DNA of 64,000 nt from assembly GCA_036785705.1 (NCBI GenBank), contig JAWUZG010000971.1, positions 1 through 64,000 on the forward strand, given 5' to 3'. The position numbers and the translations under genes were made by a program. The notes beneath the pieces were generated by a model. That model ran no database searches and had not been told where the DNA came from. It saw only the letters and a program-made list of their open reading frames with translations. This document shows positions 37,701 through 51,600 of this stretch, piece after piece (the stretch's first letter is position 1; the number at the start of each line of letters is the position of its first letter). This stretch comes from Acanthornis magna (lineage: Eukaryota > Chordata > Aves > Passeriformes > Acanthizidae).

Positions 37701-38233
37701 AGGGACTCCCTGGGGACACGCCACAGCTATCCAGCTTTCAAAAGAACACTGAGCTCACAGGCCGTCCCAGGACAGCCATAGGCACACGCCACGAGTCCGC
37801 ACGCTGCCCAGAAGCCCTGGTGTCACAGGCACTCACTCCCAGCACCTCGGTGCTGACATCCCAGGTGGCTCCACGCTGCTAAAGACATGTGATGGCACAG
37901 GCACTTTTACATCACTCCAAGAATCATAGGAAAGCTGTCGGGAAAGAAAGATTTCATGGAAAAGCCACAGCACGACAAAGCTTCCTTGCCAAGCTTCACT
38001 CTACTACTTACACCATGCTTAAAGCACAGCGAGGAAAAGCAACAAACAAAAATCCAGAGTCAATCAATCCAAAAGGAAATCAAACCCAAATTATCTCTGT
38101 CTGTCTGTCCGTGTTTCTGAGGCTGTGTCTCTAAGGAAGAGAAAGGGTCAGGATAAGAAGAACATGGCTCAAAGGCTCAAGAGCACTTCCCTTAGGAGCA
38201 CTTCAACTTGAGCAACATTTCACTTGATAACTC
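34770..38233 (+). repeat. Macrosatellite unit 11 (Q type)
   Basis: The first full Q-type copy, 3,464 bp. Q markers: CAGCGGCCAAAG near 35103, CCTTGGGG near 35122, TTCGCAGATCC, CCGAGGCATAGCC at 35301-35313 (a TAG closes the long P-type open frame), GCGTTTCTCAG near 35483, GACCAGGGC near 35829, GCACGTTGC, CAGATACAGG near 36377 and AGTAACTCTG. CCATTTTACAAAC near 37456 is shared only with unit 13, and GCTGTCGGG near 37935 only with units 16 and 17. Confidence 0.97.
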
Positions 38234-41200
38234 AAATTCAAATCAACAACTTAGGGCAGGAACAGCAGTTCAGGGCATTTCAACTGAACTGGACTTCAAC
38301 TACACAACACTTCACTTAGAACTGAGCTGAAACCCAAGACCTCAGCAAAGGATCCACACAGGCCTTACCATAGCACTGCAGGAACTTTGAGACCTAACTT
38401 AGGGACAAACCTAAAGCACTTCTGAATCCACCAGAGCAGCCCCTCTCTCACATTGCAGAGAGCGCATGCACACCTGCACTCCCACAAGCACACAAAGAGG
38501 CTCTAGGAGGCAAAATTCCCCTCCAAGCTACCGAAATACTCCTTTCACGTGCCTTGCCATCTTCTCAGCGGCCAAAGCCTGAGGCCTTGGGGAGCGGCAG
38601 GATCGGGGGCCCAGGAGCCGTGCTCCTTCGCAGATCCCCCGAGTGCAGCAAACGGGACAGCTGCCGGCTGGCAGAGGCCCCACGCACAGGCACTTTGCTG
38701 CTCACCGCTGCTGCGGCCCAGCACAGCTGCCAGGGCCTCCTTTGGCACCCCTGCTTACAGGGCCCCGAGGCATAGCCTTTAGTCATAACAAGCCTTCAGC
38801 CTGGCCCCACTTCTCATCGGCAGCTTTCCCTGAACGCGGGACAACACCAATGTGATGCCATCCAGGCAAAAACTAATTTCAAAGTCTGTTCAACAAGCAA
38901 AAAAAGCAGGAGCACCTTAGAACACAGCACTTCCTGGCAGCACACAGCGTTTCTCAGAAGCTCCACAGCACCTCAGCCCCGCTGCATTCGTCAAGGCCAA
39001 GGCCTCAGCAGCATTTCTCATATCATGCTGCAGCCTGAAAAAAGGGCAGGGGGGGATGCACCAGCACAAGCAGGGACATCACACCTGCCCACAGGCTCCC
39101 CATGCTCACATCCCATGGCATCCCGGGGCTCTCTCAGCTTCCAAAGACCTCTGAGGTCACGGGCTCTCACAGTGCCTCCATGGGGACATCCCACGTGTCT
39201 CTAAGTGCTAAGGAGCTCTTTTGCAACTGCCACTCCCTGGCCTTCCAGGGGGACATGCCAGGGCTCTCTCTATCTTCCTAAACAACACACACGACCAGGG
39301 CAATGCCAGGGCCTCAAGGGTAACATCCCGGCAATCTGCACGTTGCTAAGGAGCCACGATGTCACAGCAACTCACAGGGCATGGCCTGTGATATTCCCTC
39401 CGTCTCCCTGCTGCTGCTGGACAGCTCTGATGTCACAGGCACTCACCTCTGGCCCCTGCAGCCATTCCAGGCCTTTCCATGCTGCCAAAGCGCTCTGATG
39501 TCACAGACACGCACTGTGGCTTCATGGCCACATGCCAAGGCTCTCCAGGCTGCAAAAGAGCCCTTTAGCCACAGGCACTTACACAGGTGCCATGGGCACA
39601 TCTTAGTGCTCCCTCTGCTCATAGGAACCCCGAGGTCACCAGATATCCTGGCGGCTCCGTGGCCACATCCCCAGGCTCTCCAGGCTGCTCAAGAGCTCTG
39701 ATCTCACCTGCACTCACACAAGCTCCTCAGGGACATCTGTCGCTGCTGTGCTGGCAGATTCACACAAAGCCTCCCAGAGCAGCCTGGCCACTGAGTCACG
39801 AGGGCCAGAGAGCAGCCCTTGGCTTTCTCAACTCCTTCTCAGATACAGGAGCCTTGGCGGCGGCTGCATCCAATCCCAGCCTCACACTTAAAGCCAGTGC
39901 TTTAAGTAACTCTGTCCCGCAGCACTTACAAATGGCCCATCTGATCTATTCCTAGAAAAGCAGGTCTTCCCTAACACAAATGATTCGACACAAACAACTC
40001 AATCCCAATTACTGACCACTCCATAGAAAAGCTAAACCTACTCCTGGGAGGCTACACAGAGTACAATGGAGTGCACTCTATGAAAGCAATAGGAAAGCAG
40101 TCCTATCTTACAGCAAGCAAAAAAACCCAATTCCCAAGTAGAGCTCCATGGAACTCACCACACCAACACTCCTGGGCAGCTCTCTCTCCCTTCACCACCA
40201 AGAGTGCCCTTGCTTGCTGTCCACTTCCCCAGCACGAGCCCTCACACACTCCAAGGAGGAACACGCTAGAAAAACCTCCCCTAGGAAAGGGGACTGACTG
40301 CACACTGACACTCTCAAGGGACTGACTGTCAGGCAGACGCCTGCAACTCCCGGCAGCAGCTCAGCTGCCAAATCTTTGCCTCACTAGCAGCACCTTCATG
40401 CAGGCTTCCTTGCCAGAAGGACTTTCAGCAGAATTCAAGGCCAAAACAACACACGCTGGCCCTCTGAAAGACACCTGGAGACATTTGCAAATAGCACATG
40501 CACCAAGTGCCTGCACCACGTTCCAAGGCAAAGCAGCCGGCCCAAAGCATCCTGCTACAACCTCCCAGGCGGCTCCCGACTGCTACAGAGCACTCAGCTC
40601 CAAAGCACTCCCAGGCCTTCCAGCCTCACAGCCCACAGGCCTACAGCCTTCTGCAGAGCCCTGAGCTCACCTGCACTCACACACCTACCATGGGCACCTG
40701 CCACAGCTCTCCGGCCATGAGAGACAGACGTGTGCTCTCAGGCACTCACAGCCATTCCAAGCTGACATCCCAGGGCCCTTTCATCTCATCAGGCACCGCT
40801 GCTATGTCACAGGCACTCCCTGTGCTTCCACAGGGCCATCCCAGGGCTCTCGAGGCTCCTCAAGAACACTGAGGGCACACACAACCCCAGCGGCTCCATA
40901 CGGACATGCCACGACTCTCCCATTTGACAAACCTCTCTGCACGCACATCACGGCCTTCAACAGGCTCTCAGGGCTGACAGCCCACCAGTCTCACGCTCCT
41001 AAGGTGCCGCCAGCTCACAGGCACTCACAGGGCCTCCATGGGGACATCCCTGCACCCTCCATCCTCCTCAAGACCTGGCAAGTCCCTGACACTCACACTT
41101 GCCCCCTGGCCACACTCCAGCCATCTCCAGGCTGCCAAAGAGCCAGGAGGTCACATCTTGGCACAGGGACTCCCTGGGGACACGCCACAGCTATCCAGCT

Positions 41201-41697
41201 TTCAAAAGAACACTGAGCTCACAGGCCGTCCCAGGACAGCCATAGGCACACGCCACGAGTCCGCACGCTGCCCAGAAGCCCTGGTGTCACAGGCACTCAC
41301 TCCCAGCACCTCGGTGCTGACATCCCAGGTGGCTCCACGCTGCTAAAGACATGTGATGGCACAGGCACTTTTACATCACTCCAAGAATCATAGGAAAGCT
41401 CTCGGGAAAGAAAGATTTCATGGAAAAGCCACAGCACGACAAAGCTTCCTTGCCAAGCTTCACTCTACTACTTACACCATGCTTAAAGCACAGCGAGGAA
41501 AAGCAACAAACAAAAATCCAGAGTCAATCAATCCAAAAGGAAATCAAACCCAAATTATCTCTGTCTGTCTGTCCGTGTTTCTGAGGCTGTGTCTCTAAGG
41601 AAGAGAAAGGGTCAGGATAAGAAGAACATGGCTCAAAGGCTCAAGAGCACTTCCCTTAGGAGCACTTCAACTTGAGCAACATTTCACTTGATAACTC
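38234..41697 (+). repeat. Macrosatellite unit 12 (Q type)
   Basis: A 3,464-bp Q copy, very close to unit 11 over its left half. Added markers: CTCTCTCACATTG near 38444, CTCAAGGG at 39313-39320, CACACTGAC at 40301-40309, TGTCAGGCAG, and CATACGGACATG near 40898. The CACACTGAC and CATACGG variants recur only in unit 14, two units on. CCTCAGGGAC near 39726 is private. Confidence 0.97.
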
Positions 41698-44600
41698 AAA
41701 TTCAAATCAACAACTTAGGGCAGGAACAGCAGTTCAGGGCATTTCAACTGAACTGGACTTCAACTACACAACACTTCACTTAGAACTGAGCTGAAACCCA
41801 AGACCTCAGCAAAGGATCCACACAGGCCTTACCATAGCACTGCAGGAACTTTGAGACCTAACTTAGGGACAAACCTAAAGCACTTCTGAATCCACCAGAG
41901 CAGCCCCTCTCCCACATTGCAGAGAGCGCATGCACACCTGCACTCCCACAAGCACACAAAGAGGCTCTAGGAGGCAAAATTCCCCTCCAAGCTACTGAAA
42001 TACTCCTTTCACGTGCCTTGCCATCTTCTCAGTGGCCAAAGCCTGAGGCCTCGGGGAGCGGCAGGATCGGGGGCCCAGGAGCCGTGCTCCTTCGCGGATC
42101 CCCCGAGTGCAGCAAACGGGACAGCTGCCGGCTGGCAGAGGCCCCACGCACAGGCACTTTGCTGCTCACCGCTGCTGCGGCCCAGCACAGCTGCCAGGGC
42201 CTCCTTTGGCACCCCTGCTTACAGGGCCCCAAGGCATGGCCTTTAGTCACAACAAGCCTTCAGCCTGGCCCCACTTCTCATCGGCAGCTTTCCCTGAACG
42301 CGGGACAACACCAATGTGATGCCATCCAGGCAAAAACTAATTTCAAAGTCTGTTCAACAAGCAAAAAAAGCAGGAGCACCTTAGAACACAGCACTTCCTG
42401 GCAGCACACAGCATTTTTCAGAAGCTCCACAGCACCTCAGCCCCGCTGCATTCGTCAAGGCCAAGGCCTCAGCAGCATTTCTCATATCATGCTGCAGCCT
42501 GAAAAAAGGGCAGGGGGGGATGCACCAGCACAAGCAGGGACATCACACCTGCCCACAGGCTCCCCATGCTCACATCCCATGGCATCCCGGGGCTCTCTCA
42601 GCTTCCAAAGACCTCTGAGGTCACGGGCTCTCACAGTGCCTCCATGGGGACATCCCACGTGTCTCTAAGTGCTAAGGAGCTCTTTTGCAACTGCCACTCC
42701 CTGGCCTTCCAGCGGGACATGCCAGGGCTCTCTCTATCTTCCTAAACAACACACACAACAAGGGCAATGCCAGGGCCTGCAGGGTAACATCCCGGCAATC
42801 TGCACGCTGCTAAGGAGCCACGCTGTCACAGCAACTCACAGGGCATGGCCTGTGACATTCCCTCCGTCTCCCTGCTGCTGCTGGACAGCTCTGATGTCAC
42901 AGGCACTCACCTCTGGCCCCTGCAGCCATTCCAGGCCTTTCCATGCTGCCAAAGCGCTCTGATGTCACAGACACGCACTGTGGCTTCATGGCCACATGCC
43001 AAGGCTCTCCAGGCTGCAAAAGAGCCCTTTAGCCACAGGCACTTACACAGGTGCCATGGGCACATCTTAGTGCTCCCTCTGCTCATAGGAACCCCGAGGT
43101 CACCAGATATCCTGGCGGCTCCGTGGCCACATCCCCAGGCTCTCCAGGCTGCTCAAGAGCTCTGATCTCACCTGCACTCACACAAGCTCCTCGGGGACAT
43201 CTGTCGCTGCTGTGCTGGCAGATTCACACAAAGCCTCCCAGAGCAGCCTGGCCACTGAGTCACGAGGGCCAGAGAGCAGCCCTTGGCTTTCTCAACTCCT
43301 TCTCAGATACAGGAGCCTTGGCGGCGGCTGCATCCAATCCCAGCCTCACACTTAAAGCCAGTGCTTTAAGTAACTCTGTCCCGCAGCACTTACAAATGGC
43401 CCATCTGATCTATTCCTAGAAAAGCAGGTCTTCCCTAACACAAATGATTCGACACAAACAACTCAATCCCAATTACTGACCACTCCATAGAAAAGCTAAA
43501 CCTACTCCTGGGAGGCTACACAGAGTACAATGGAGTGCACTCTATGAAAGCAATAGGAAAGCAGTCCTATCTTACAGCAAGCAAAAAACCCAATTCCCAA
43601 GTAGAGCTCCATGGAACTCACCACACCAACACTCCTGGGCAGCTCTCTCTCCCTTCACCACCAAGAGTGCCCTTGCTTGCTGTCCACTTCCCCAGCACGA
43701 GCCCTCACACACTCCAAGGAGGAACACGCTAGAAAAACCTCCCCTAGGAAAGGGGACTGACTGCACATTGACACTCTCAAGGGACTGACTGCCAGGCAGA
43801 CGCCGGCAACTCCCGGCAGCAGCTCAGCTGCCAAATCTTTGCCTCACTAGCAGCACCTTCATGCAGGCTTCCTTGCCAGAAGGACTTTCAGCAGAATTCA
43901 AGGCCAAAACAACACACGCTGGCCCTCTGAAAGACACCTGGAGACATTTGCAAATAGCACATGCACCAAGTGCCTGCACCACGTTCCAAGGCAAAGCAGC
44001 CGGCCCAAAGCATCCTGCTACAACCTCCCAGGCGGCTCCCGACTGCTACAGAGCACTCAGCTCCAAAGCACTCCCAGGCCTTCCAGCCTCACAGCCCACA
44101 GGCCTACAGCCTTCTGCAGAGCCCTGAGCTCACCTGCACTCACACACCTACCATGGGCACCTGCCACAGCTCTCCGGCCATGAGAGACAGACGTGTGCTC
44201 TCAGGCACTCACAGCCATTCCAAGCTGACATCCCAGGGCCCTTTCATCTCATCAGGCACCGCTGCTATGTCACAGGCACTCCCTGTGCTTCCACAGGGCC
44301 ATCCCAGGGCTCTCGAGGCTCCTCAAGAACACTGAGGGCACACACAACCCCAGCGGCTCCATAGGGACATGCCACGACTCTCCCATTTTACAAACCTCTC
44401 TGCACGCACATCACGGCCTTCAACAGGCTCTCAGGGCTGACAGCCCACCAGTCTCACGCTGCTAAGGTGCCGCCAGCTCACAGGCACTCACAGGGCCTCC
44501 ATGGGGACATCCCTGCACCCTCCATCCTCCTCAAGACCTGGCAAGTCCCTGACACTCACACTTGCCCCCTGGCCACACTCCAGCCATCTCCAGGCTGCCA

Positions 44601-45160
44601 AAGAGCCAGGAGGTCACATCTTGGCACAGGGACTCCCTGGGGACACGCCACAGCTATCCAGCTTTCAAAAGAACACTGAGCTCACAGGCCGTCCCAGGAC
44701 AGCCATAGGCACACGCCAGGAGTCCGCACGCTGCCCAGAAGCCCTGGTGTCACAGGCACTCACTCCCAGCACCTCGGTGCTGACATCCCAGGTGGCTCCA
44801 CGCTGCTAAAGACATGTGATGGCACAGGCACTTTTACATCACTCCAAGAATCATAGGAAAGCTCTCGGGAAAGAAAGATTTCATGGAAAAGCCACAGCAC
44901 GACAAAGCTTCCTTGCCAAGCTTCACTCTACTACTTACACCATGCTTAAAGCACAGCGAGGAAAAGCAACAAACAAAAATCCAGAGTCAATCAATCCAAA
45001 AGGAAATCAAACCCAAATTATCTCTGTCTGTCTGTCCGTGTTTCTGAGGCTGTGTCTCTAAGGAAGAGAAAGGGTCAGGATAAGAAGAACATGGCTCAAA
45101 GGCTCAAGAGCACTTCCCTTAGGAGCACTTCAACTTGAGCAACATTTCACTTGATAACTC
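41698..45160 (+). repeat. Macrosatellite unit 13 (mosaic: P left, Q-linked middle)
   Basis: A 3,463-bp copy. The single missing base is in an A7 run, now A6, at 43583-43588. The left part is P type through GTGACATTCC near 42851. From CAGATACAGG near 43304 it carries AGTAACTCTG, TTCCTAG and CACAAACAAC like units 11 and 12, then CCATTTTACAAAC near 44384 like unit 11. CTACTGAAAT near 41994 is private. The A-run loss breaks the frames that cross it. Confidence 0.96.
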
Positions 45161-48100
45161 AAATTCAAATCAACAACTTAGGGCAGGAACAGCAGTTCAG
45201 GGCATTTCAACTGAACTGGACTTCAACTACACAACACTTCACTTAGAACTGAGCTGAAACCCAAGACCTCAGCAAAGGATCCACACAGGCCTTACCATAG
45301 CACTGCAGGAACTTTGAGACCTAACTTAGGGACAAACCTAAAGCACTTCTGAATCCACCAGAGCAGCCCCTCTCTCACATTGCAGAGAGCGCATGCACAC
45401 CTGCACTCCCACAAGCACACAAAGAGGCTCTAGGAGGCAAAATTCCCCTCCAAGCTACCGAAATACTCCTTTCACGTGCCTTGCCATCTTCTCAGCGGCC
45501 AAAGCCTGAAGCCTTGGGGAGCGGCAGGATCGGGGGCCCAGGAGCCGTGCTCCTTCGCAGATCCCCCGAGTGCAGCAAACGGGACAGCTGCCGGCTGGCA
45601 GAGGCCCCACGCACAGGCACTTTGCTGCTCACCGCTGCTGCGGCCCAGCACAGCTGCCAGGGCCTCCTTTGGCACCCCTGCTTACAGGGCCCCGAGGCAT
45701 AGCCTTTAGTCATAACAAGCCTTCAGCCTGGCCCCACTTCTCATCGGCAGCTTTCCCTGAACGCAGGACAACACCAATGTGATGCCATCCAGGCAAAAAC
45801 TAATTTCAAAGTCTGTTCAACAAGCAAAAAAAGCAGGAGCACCTTAGAACACAGCACTTCCTGGCAGCACACAGCGTTTCTCAGAAGCTCCACAGCACCT
45901 CAGCCCCGCTGCATTCGTCAAGGCCAAGGCCTCAGCAGCATTTCTCATATCATGCTGCAGCCTGAAAAAAGGGCAGGGGGGGATGCACCAGCACAAGCAG
46001 GGACATCACACCTGCCCACAGGCTCCCCATGCTCACATCCCATGGCATCCCGGGGCTCTCTCAGCTTCCAAAGACCTCTGAGGTCACGGGCTCTCACAGT
46101 GCCTCCATGGGGACATGCCACGTGTCTCTAAGTGCTAAGGAGCTCTTTTGCAACTGCCACTCCCTGGCCTTCCAGGGGGACATGCCAGGGCTCTCTCTAT
46201 CTTCCTAAACAACACACACGACCAGGGCAATGCCAGGGCCTCAAGGGTAACATCCCGGCAATCTGCACGTTGCTAAGGAGCCACGATGTCACAGCAACTC
46301 ACAGGGCATGGCCTGTGATATTCCCTCCGTCTCCCTGCTGCTGCTGGACAGCTCTGATGTCACAGGCACTCACCTCTGGCCCCTGCAGCCATTCCAGGCC
46401 TTTCCATGCTGCCAAAGCGCTCTGATGTCACAGACACGCACTGTGGCTTCATGGCCACATGCCAAGGCTCTCCAGGCTGCAAAAGAGCCCTTTAGCCACA
46501 GGCACTTACACAGGTGCCATGGGCACATCTTAGTGCTCCCTCTGCTCATAGGAACCCCGAGGTCACCAGATATCCTGGCAGCTCCGTGGCCACATCCCCA
46601 GGCTCTCCAGGCTGCTCAAGAGCTCTGATCTCACCTGCACTCACACAAGCTCCTCGGGGACATCTGTCGCTGCTGTGCTGGCAGATTCACACAAAGGCTC
46701 CCAGAGCAGCCTGGCCACTGAGTCACGAGGGCCAGAGAGCAGCCCTTGGCTTTCTCAACTCCTTCTCAGACACAGGAGCCTTGGCGGCGGCTGCATCCAA
46801 TCCCAGCCTCACACTTAAAGCCAGTGCTTTAAGTAACTCTGTCCCGCAGCACTTACAAATGGCCCATCTGATCTATTCCTAGAAAAGCAGGTCTTCCCTA
46901 ACACAAATGATTCGACACAAACAACTCAATCCCAATTACTGACCACTCCATAGAAAAGCTAAACCTACTCCTGGGAGGCTACACAGAGTACAATGGAGTG
47001 CACTCTATGAAAGCAATAGGAAAGCAGTCCTATCTTACAGCAAGCAAAAAAACCCAATTCCCAAGTAGAGCTCCATGGAACTCACCACACCAACACTCCT
47101 GGGCAGCTCTCTCTCCCTTCACCACCAAGAGTGCCCTTGCTTGCTGTCCACTTCCCCAGCAGGAGCCCTCACACACTCCAAGGAGGAACACGCTAGAAAA
47201 ACCTCCCCTAGGAAAGGGGACTGACTGCACACTGACACTCTCAAGGGACTGACTGTCAGGCAGACGCCTGCAACTCCCGGCAGCAGCTCAGCTGCCAAAT
47301 CTTTGCCTCACTAGCAGCACCTTCATGCAGGCTTCCTTGCCAGAAGGACTTTCAGCAGAATTCAAGGCCAAAACAACACACGCTGGCCCTCTGAAAGACA
47401 CCTGGAGACATTTGCAAATAGCACATGCACCAAGTGCCTGCACCACGTTCCAAGGCAAAGCAGCCGGCCCAAAGCATCCTGCTACAACCTCCCAGGCGGC
47501 TCCCGACTGCTACAGAGCACTCAGCTCCAAAGCACTCCCAGGCCTTCCAGCCTCACAGCCCACAGGCCTACAGCCTTCTGCAGAGCCCTGAGCTCACCTG
47601 CACTCACACACCTACCATGGGCACCTGCCACAGCTCTCCGGCCATGAGAGACAGACGTGTGCTCTCAGGCACTCACAGCCATTCCAAGCTGACATCCCAG
47701 GGCCCTTTCATCTCATCAGGCACCGCTGCTATGTCACAGGCACTCCCTGTGCTTCCACAGGGCCATCCCAGGGCTCTCGAGGCTCCTCAAGAACACTGAG
47801 GGCACACACAACCCCAGCGGCTCCATACGGACATGCCACGACTCTCCCATTTGACAAACCTCTCTGCACGCACATCACGGCCTTCAACAGGCTCTCAGGG
47901 CTGACAGCCCACCAGTCTCACGCTGCTAAGGTGCCGCCAGCTCACAGGCACTCACAGGGCCTCCATGGGGACATCCCTGCACCCTCCATCCTCCTCAAGA
48001 GCTGGCAAGTCCCTGACACTCACACTTGCCCCCTGGCCACACTCCAGCCATCTCCAGGCTGCCAAAGAGCCAGGAGGTCACATCTTGGCACAGGGACTCC

Positions 48101-48624
48101 CTGGGGACACGCCACAGCTATCCAGCTTTCAAAAGAACACTGAGCTCACAGGCCGTCCCAGGACAGCCATAGGCACACGCCACGAGTCCGCACGCTGCCC
48201 AGAAGCCCTGGTGTCACAGGCACTCACTCCCAGCACCTCGGTGCTGACATCCCAGGTGGCTCCACGCTGCTAAAGACATGTGATGGCACAGGCACTTTTA
48301 CATCACTCCAAGAATCATAGGAAAGCTCTCGGGAAAGAAAGATTTCATGGAAAAGCCACAGCACGACAAAGCTTCCTTGCCAAGCTTCACTCTACTACTT
48401 ACACCATGCTTAAAGCACAGCGAGGAAAAGCAACAAACAAAAATCCAGAGTCAATCAATCCAAAAGGAAATCAAACCCAAATTATCTCTGTCTGTCTGTC
48501 CGTGTTTCTGAGGCTGTGTCTCTAAGGAAGAGAAAGGGTCAGGATAAGAAGAACATGGCTCAAAGGCTCAAGAGCACTTCCCTTAGGAGCACTTCAACTT
48601 GAGCAACATTTCACTTGATAACTC
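45161..48624 (+). repeat. Macrosatellite unit 14 (Q type with internal patch)
   Basis: A 3,464-bp Q copy. It shares CTCTCTCAC, CTCAAGGG at 46240-46247, CACACTGAC at 47228-47236 and CATACGGACATG with unit 12. Between about 46578 and 46770 it carries GGCAGCTCC, AAAGGCTCCC and CAGACACAGG, the combination of units 4 and 7, and then returns to AGTAACTCTG and TTCCTAG. Private changes: CCTGAAGCC near 45508 and ACGCAGGAC near 45771. Confidence 0.96.
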
Positions 48625-51600
48625 AAATTCAAATCAACAACTTAGGGCAGGAACAGCAGTTCAGGGCATTTCAACTGAACTGGACTTCAACTACACAACA
48701 CTTCACTTAGAACTGAGCTGAAACCCAAGACCTCAGCAAAGGATCCACACAGGCCTTACCATAGCACTGCAGGAACTTTGAGACCTAACTTAGGGACAAA
48801 CCTAAAGCACTTCTGAATCCACCAGAGCAGCCCCTCTCCCACATTGCAGAGAGCGCATGCACACCTGCACTCCCACAAGCACACAAAGAGGCTCTAGGAG
48901 GCAAAATTCCCCTCCAAGCTACCGAAATACTCCTTTCACGTGCCTTGCCATCTTCTCAGTGGCCAAAGCCTGAGGCCTCGGGGAGCGGCAGGATCGGGGG
49001 CCCAGGAGCCGTGCTCCTTCGCGGATCCCCCGAGTGCAGCAAACGGGACAGCTGCCGGCTGGCAGAGGCCCCACGCACAGGCACTTTGCTGCTCACCGCT
49101 GCTGCGGCCCAGCACAGCTGCCAGGGCCTCCTTTGGCACCCCTGCTTACAGGGCCCCAAGGCATGGCCTTTAGTCACAACAAGCCTTCAGCCTGGCCCCA
49201 CTTCTCATCGGCAGCTTTCCCTGAACGCGGGACAACACCAATGTGATGCCATCCAGGCAAAAACAAATTTCAAAGTCTGTTCAACAAGCAAAAAAAGCAG
49301 GAGCACCTTAGAACACAGCACTTCCTGGCAGCACACAGCATTTTTCAGAAGCTCCACAGCACCTCAGCCCCGCTGCATTCGTCAAGGCCAAGGCCTCAGC
49401 AGCATTTCTCATATCATGCTGCAGCCTGAAAAAAGGGCAGGGGGGGATGCACCAGCACAAGCAGGGACATCACACCTGCCCACAGGCTCCCCATGCTCAC
49501 ATCCCATGGCATCCCGGGGCTCTCTCAGCTTCCAAAGACCTCTGAGGTCACGGGCTCTCACAGTGCCTCCATGGGGACATCCCACGTGTCTCTAAGTGCT
49601 AAGGAGCTCTTTTGCAACTGCCACTCCCTGGCCTTCCAGCGGGACATGCCAGGGCTCTCTCTATCTTCCTAAACAACACACACAACAAGGGCAATGCCAG
49701 GGCCTCAAGGGTAACATCCCGGCAATCTGCACGCTGCTAAGGAGCCACGCTGTCACAGCAACTCACAGGGCATGGCCTGTGACATTCCCTCCGTCTCCCT
49801 GCTGCTGCTGGACAGCTCTGATGTCACAGGCACTCACCTCTGGCCCCTGCAGCCATTCCAGGCCTTTCCATGCTGCCAAAGCGCTCTGATGTCACAGACA
49901 CGCACTGTGGCTTCATGGCCACATGCCAAGGCTCTCCAGGCTGCAAAAGAGCCCTTTAGCCACAGGCACTTACACAGGTGCCATGGGCACATCTTAGTGC
50001 TCCCTCTGCTCATAGGAACCCCGAGGTCACCAGATATCCTGGCAGCTCCGTGGCCACATCCCCAGGCTCTCCAGGCTGCTCAAGAGCTCTGATCTCACCT
50101 GCACTCACACAAGCTCCTCGGGGACATCTGTCGCTGCTGTGCTGGCAGATTCACACAAAGCCTCCCAGAGCAGCCTGGCCACTGAGTCACGAGGGCCAGA
50201 GAGCAGCCCTTGGCTTTCTCAACTCCTTCTCAGACACAGGAGCCTTGGCGGCGGCTGCATCCAATCCCAGCCTCACACTTAAAGTCAGTGCTTTAAGTAC
50301 CTCTGTCCCGCAGCACTTACAAATGGCCCATCTGATCCATTCCCAGAAAAGCAGGTCTTCCCTAACACAAATGATTCGACACAGACAACTCAATCCCAAT
50401 TACTGACCACTCCATAGAAAAGCTAAACCTACTCCTGGGAGGCTACACAGAGTACAATGGAGTGCACTCTATGAAAGCAATAGGAAAGCAGTCCTATCTT
50501 ACAGCAAGCAAAAAAACCCAATTCCCAAGTAGAGCTCCATGGAACTCACCACACCAACACTCCTGGGCAGCTCTCTCTCCCTTCACCACCAAGAGTGCCC
50601 TTGCTTGCTGTCCACTTCCCCAGCAGGAGCCCTCACACACTCCAAGGAGGAACACGCTAGAAAAACCTCCCCTAGGAAAGGGGACTGACTGCACATTGAC
50701 ACTCTCAAGGGACTGACTGCCAGGCAGACGCCGGCAACTCCCGGCAGCAGCTCAGCTGCCAAATCTTTGCCTCACTAGCAGCACCTTCATGCAGGCTTCC
50801 TTGCCAGAAGGACTTTCAGCAGAATTCAAGGCCAAAACAACACACGCTGGCCCTCTGAAAGACACCTGGAGACATTTGCAAATAGCACATGCACCAAGTG
50901 CCTGCACCACGTTCCAAGGCAAAGCAGCCGGCCCAAAGCATCCTGCTACAACCTCCCAGGCGGCTCCCGACTGCTACAGAGCACTCAGCTCCAAAGCACT
51001 CCCAGGCCTTCCAGCCTCACAGCCCACAGGCCTACAGCCTTCTGCAGAGCCCTGAGCTCACCTGCACTCACACACCTACCATGGGCACCTGCCACAGCTC
51101 TCCGGCCATGAGAGACAGACGTGTGCTCTCAGGCACTCACAGCCATTCCAAGCTGACATCCCAGGGCCCTTTCATCTCATCAGGCACCGCTGCTATGTCA
51201 CAGGCACTCCCTGCGCTTCCACAGGGCCGTCCCAGGGCTCTCGAGGCTCCTCAGGAACACTGAGGGCACACACAACCCCAGCGGCTCCATAGGGACATGC
51301 CACGACTCTCCCATTTGACAAACCTCTCTGCACGCACATCACGGCCTTCAACAGGCTCTCAGGGCTGACAGCCCACCAGTCTCACGCTCCTAAGGTGCTG
51401 CCAGCTCACAGGCACTCACAGGGCCTCCATGGGGACATCCCTGCACCCTCCATCCTCCTCAAGAGCTGGCAAGTCCCTGACACTCACACTTGCCCCCTGG
51501 CCACACTCCAGCCATCTCCAGGCTGCCAAAGAGCCAGGAGGTCACATCTTGGCACAGGGACTCCCTGGGGACACGCCAGAGCTATCCAGCTTTCAAAAGA

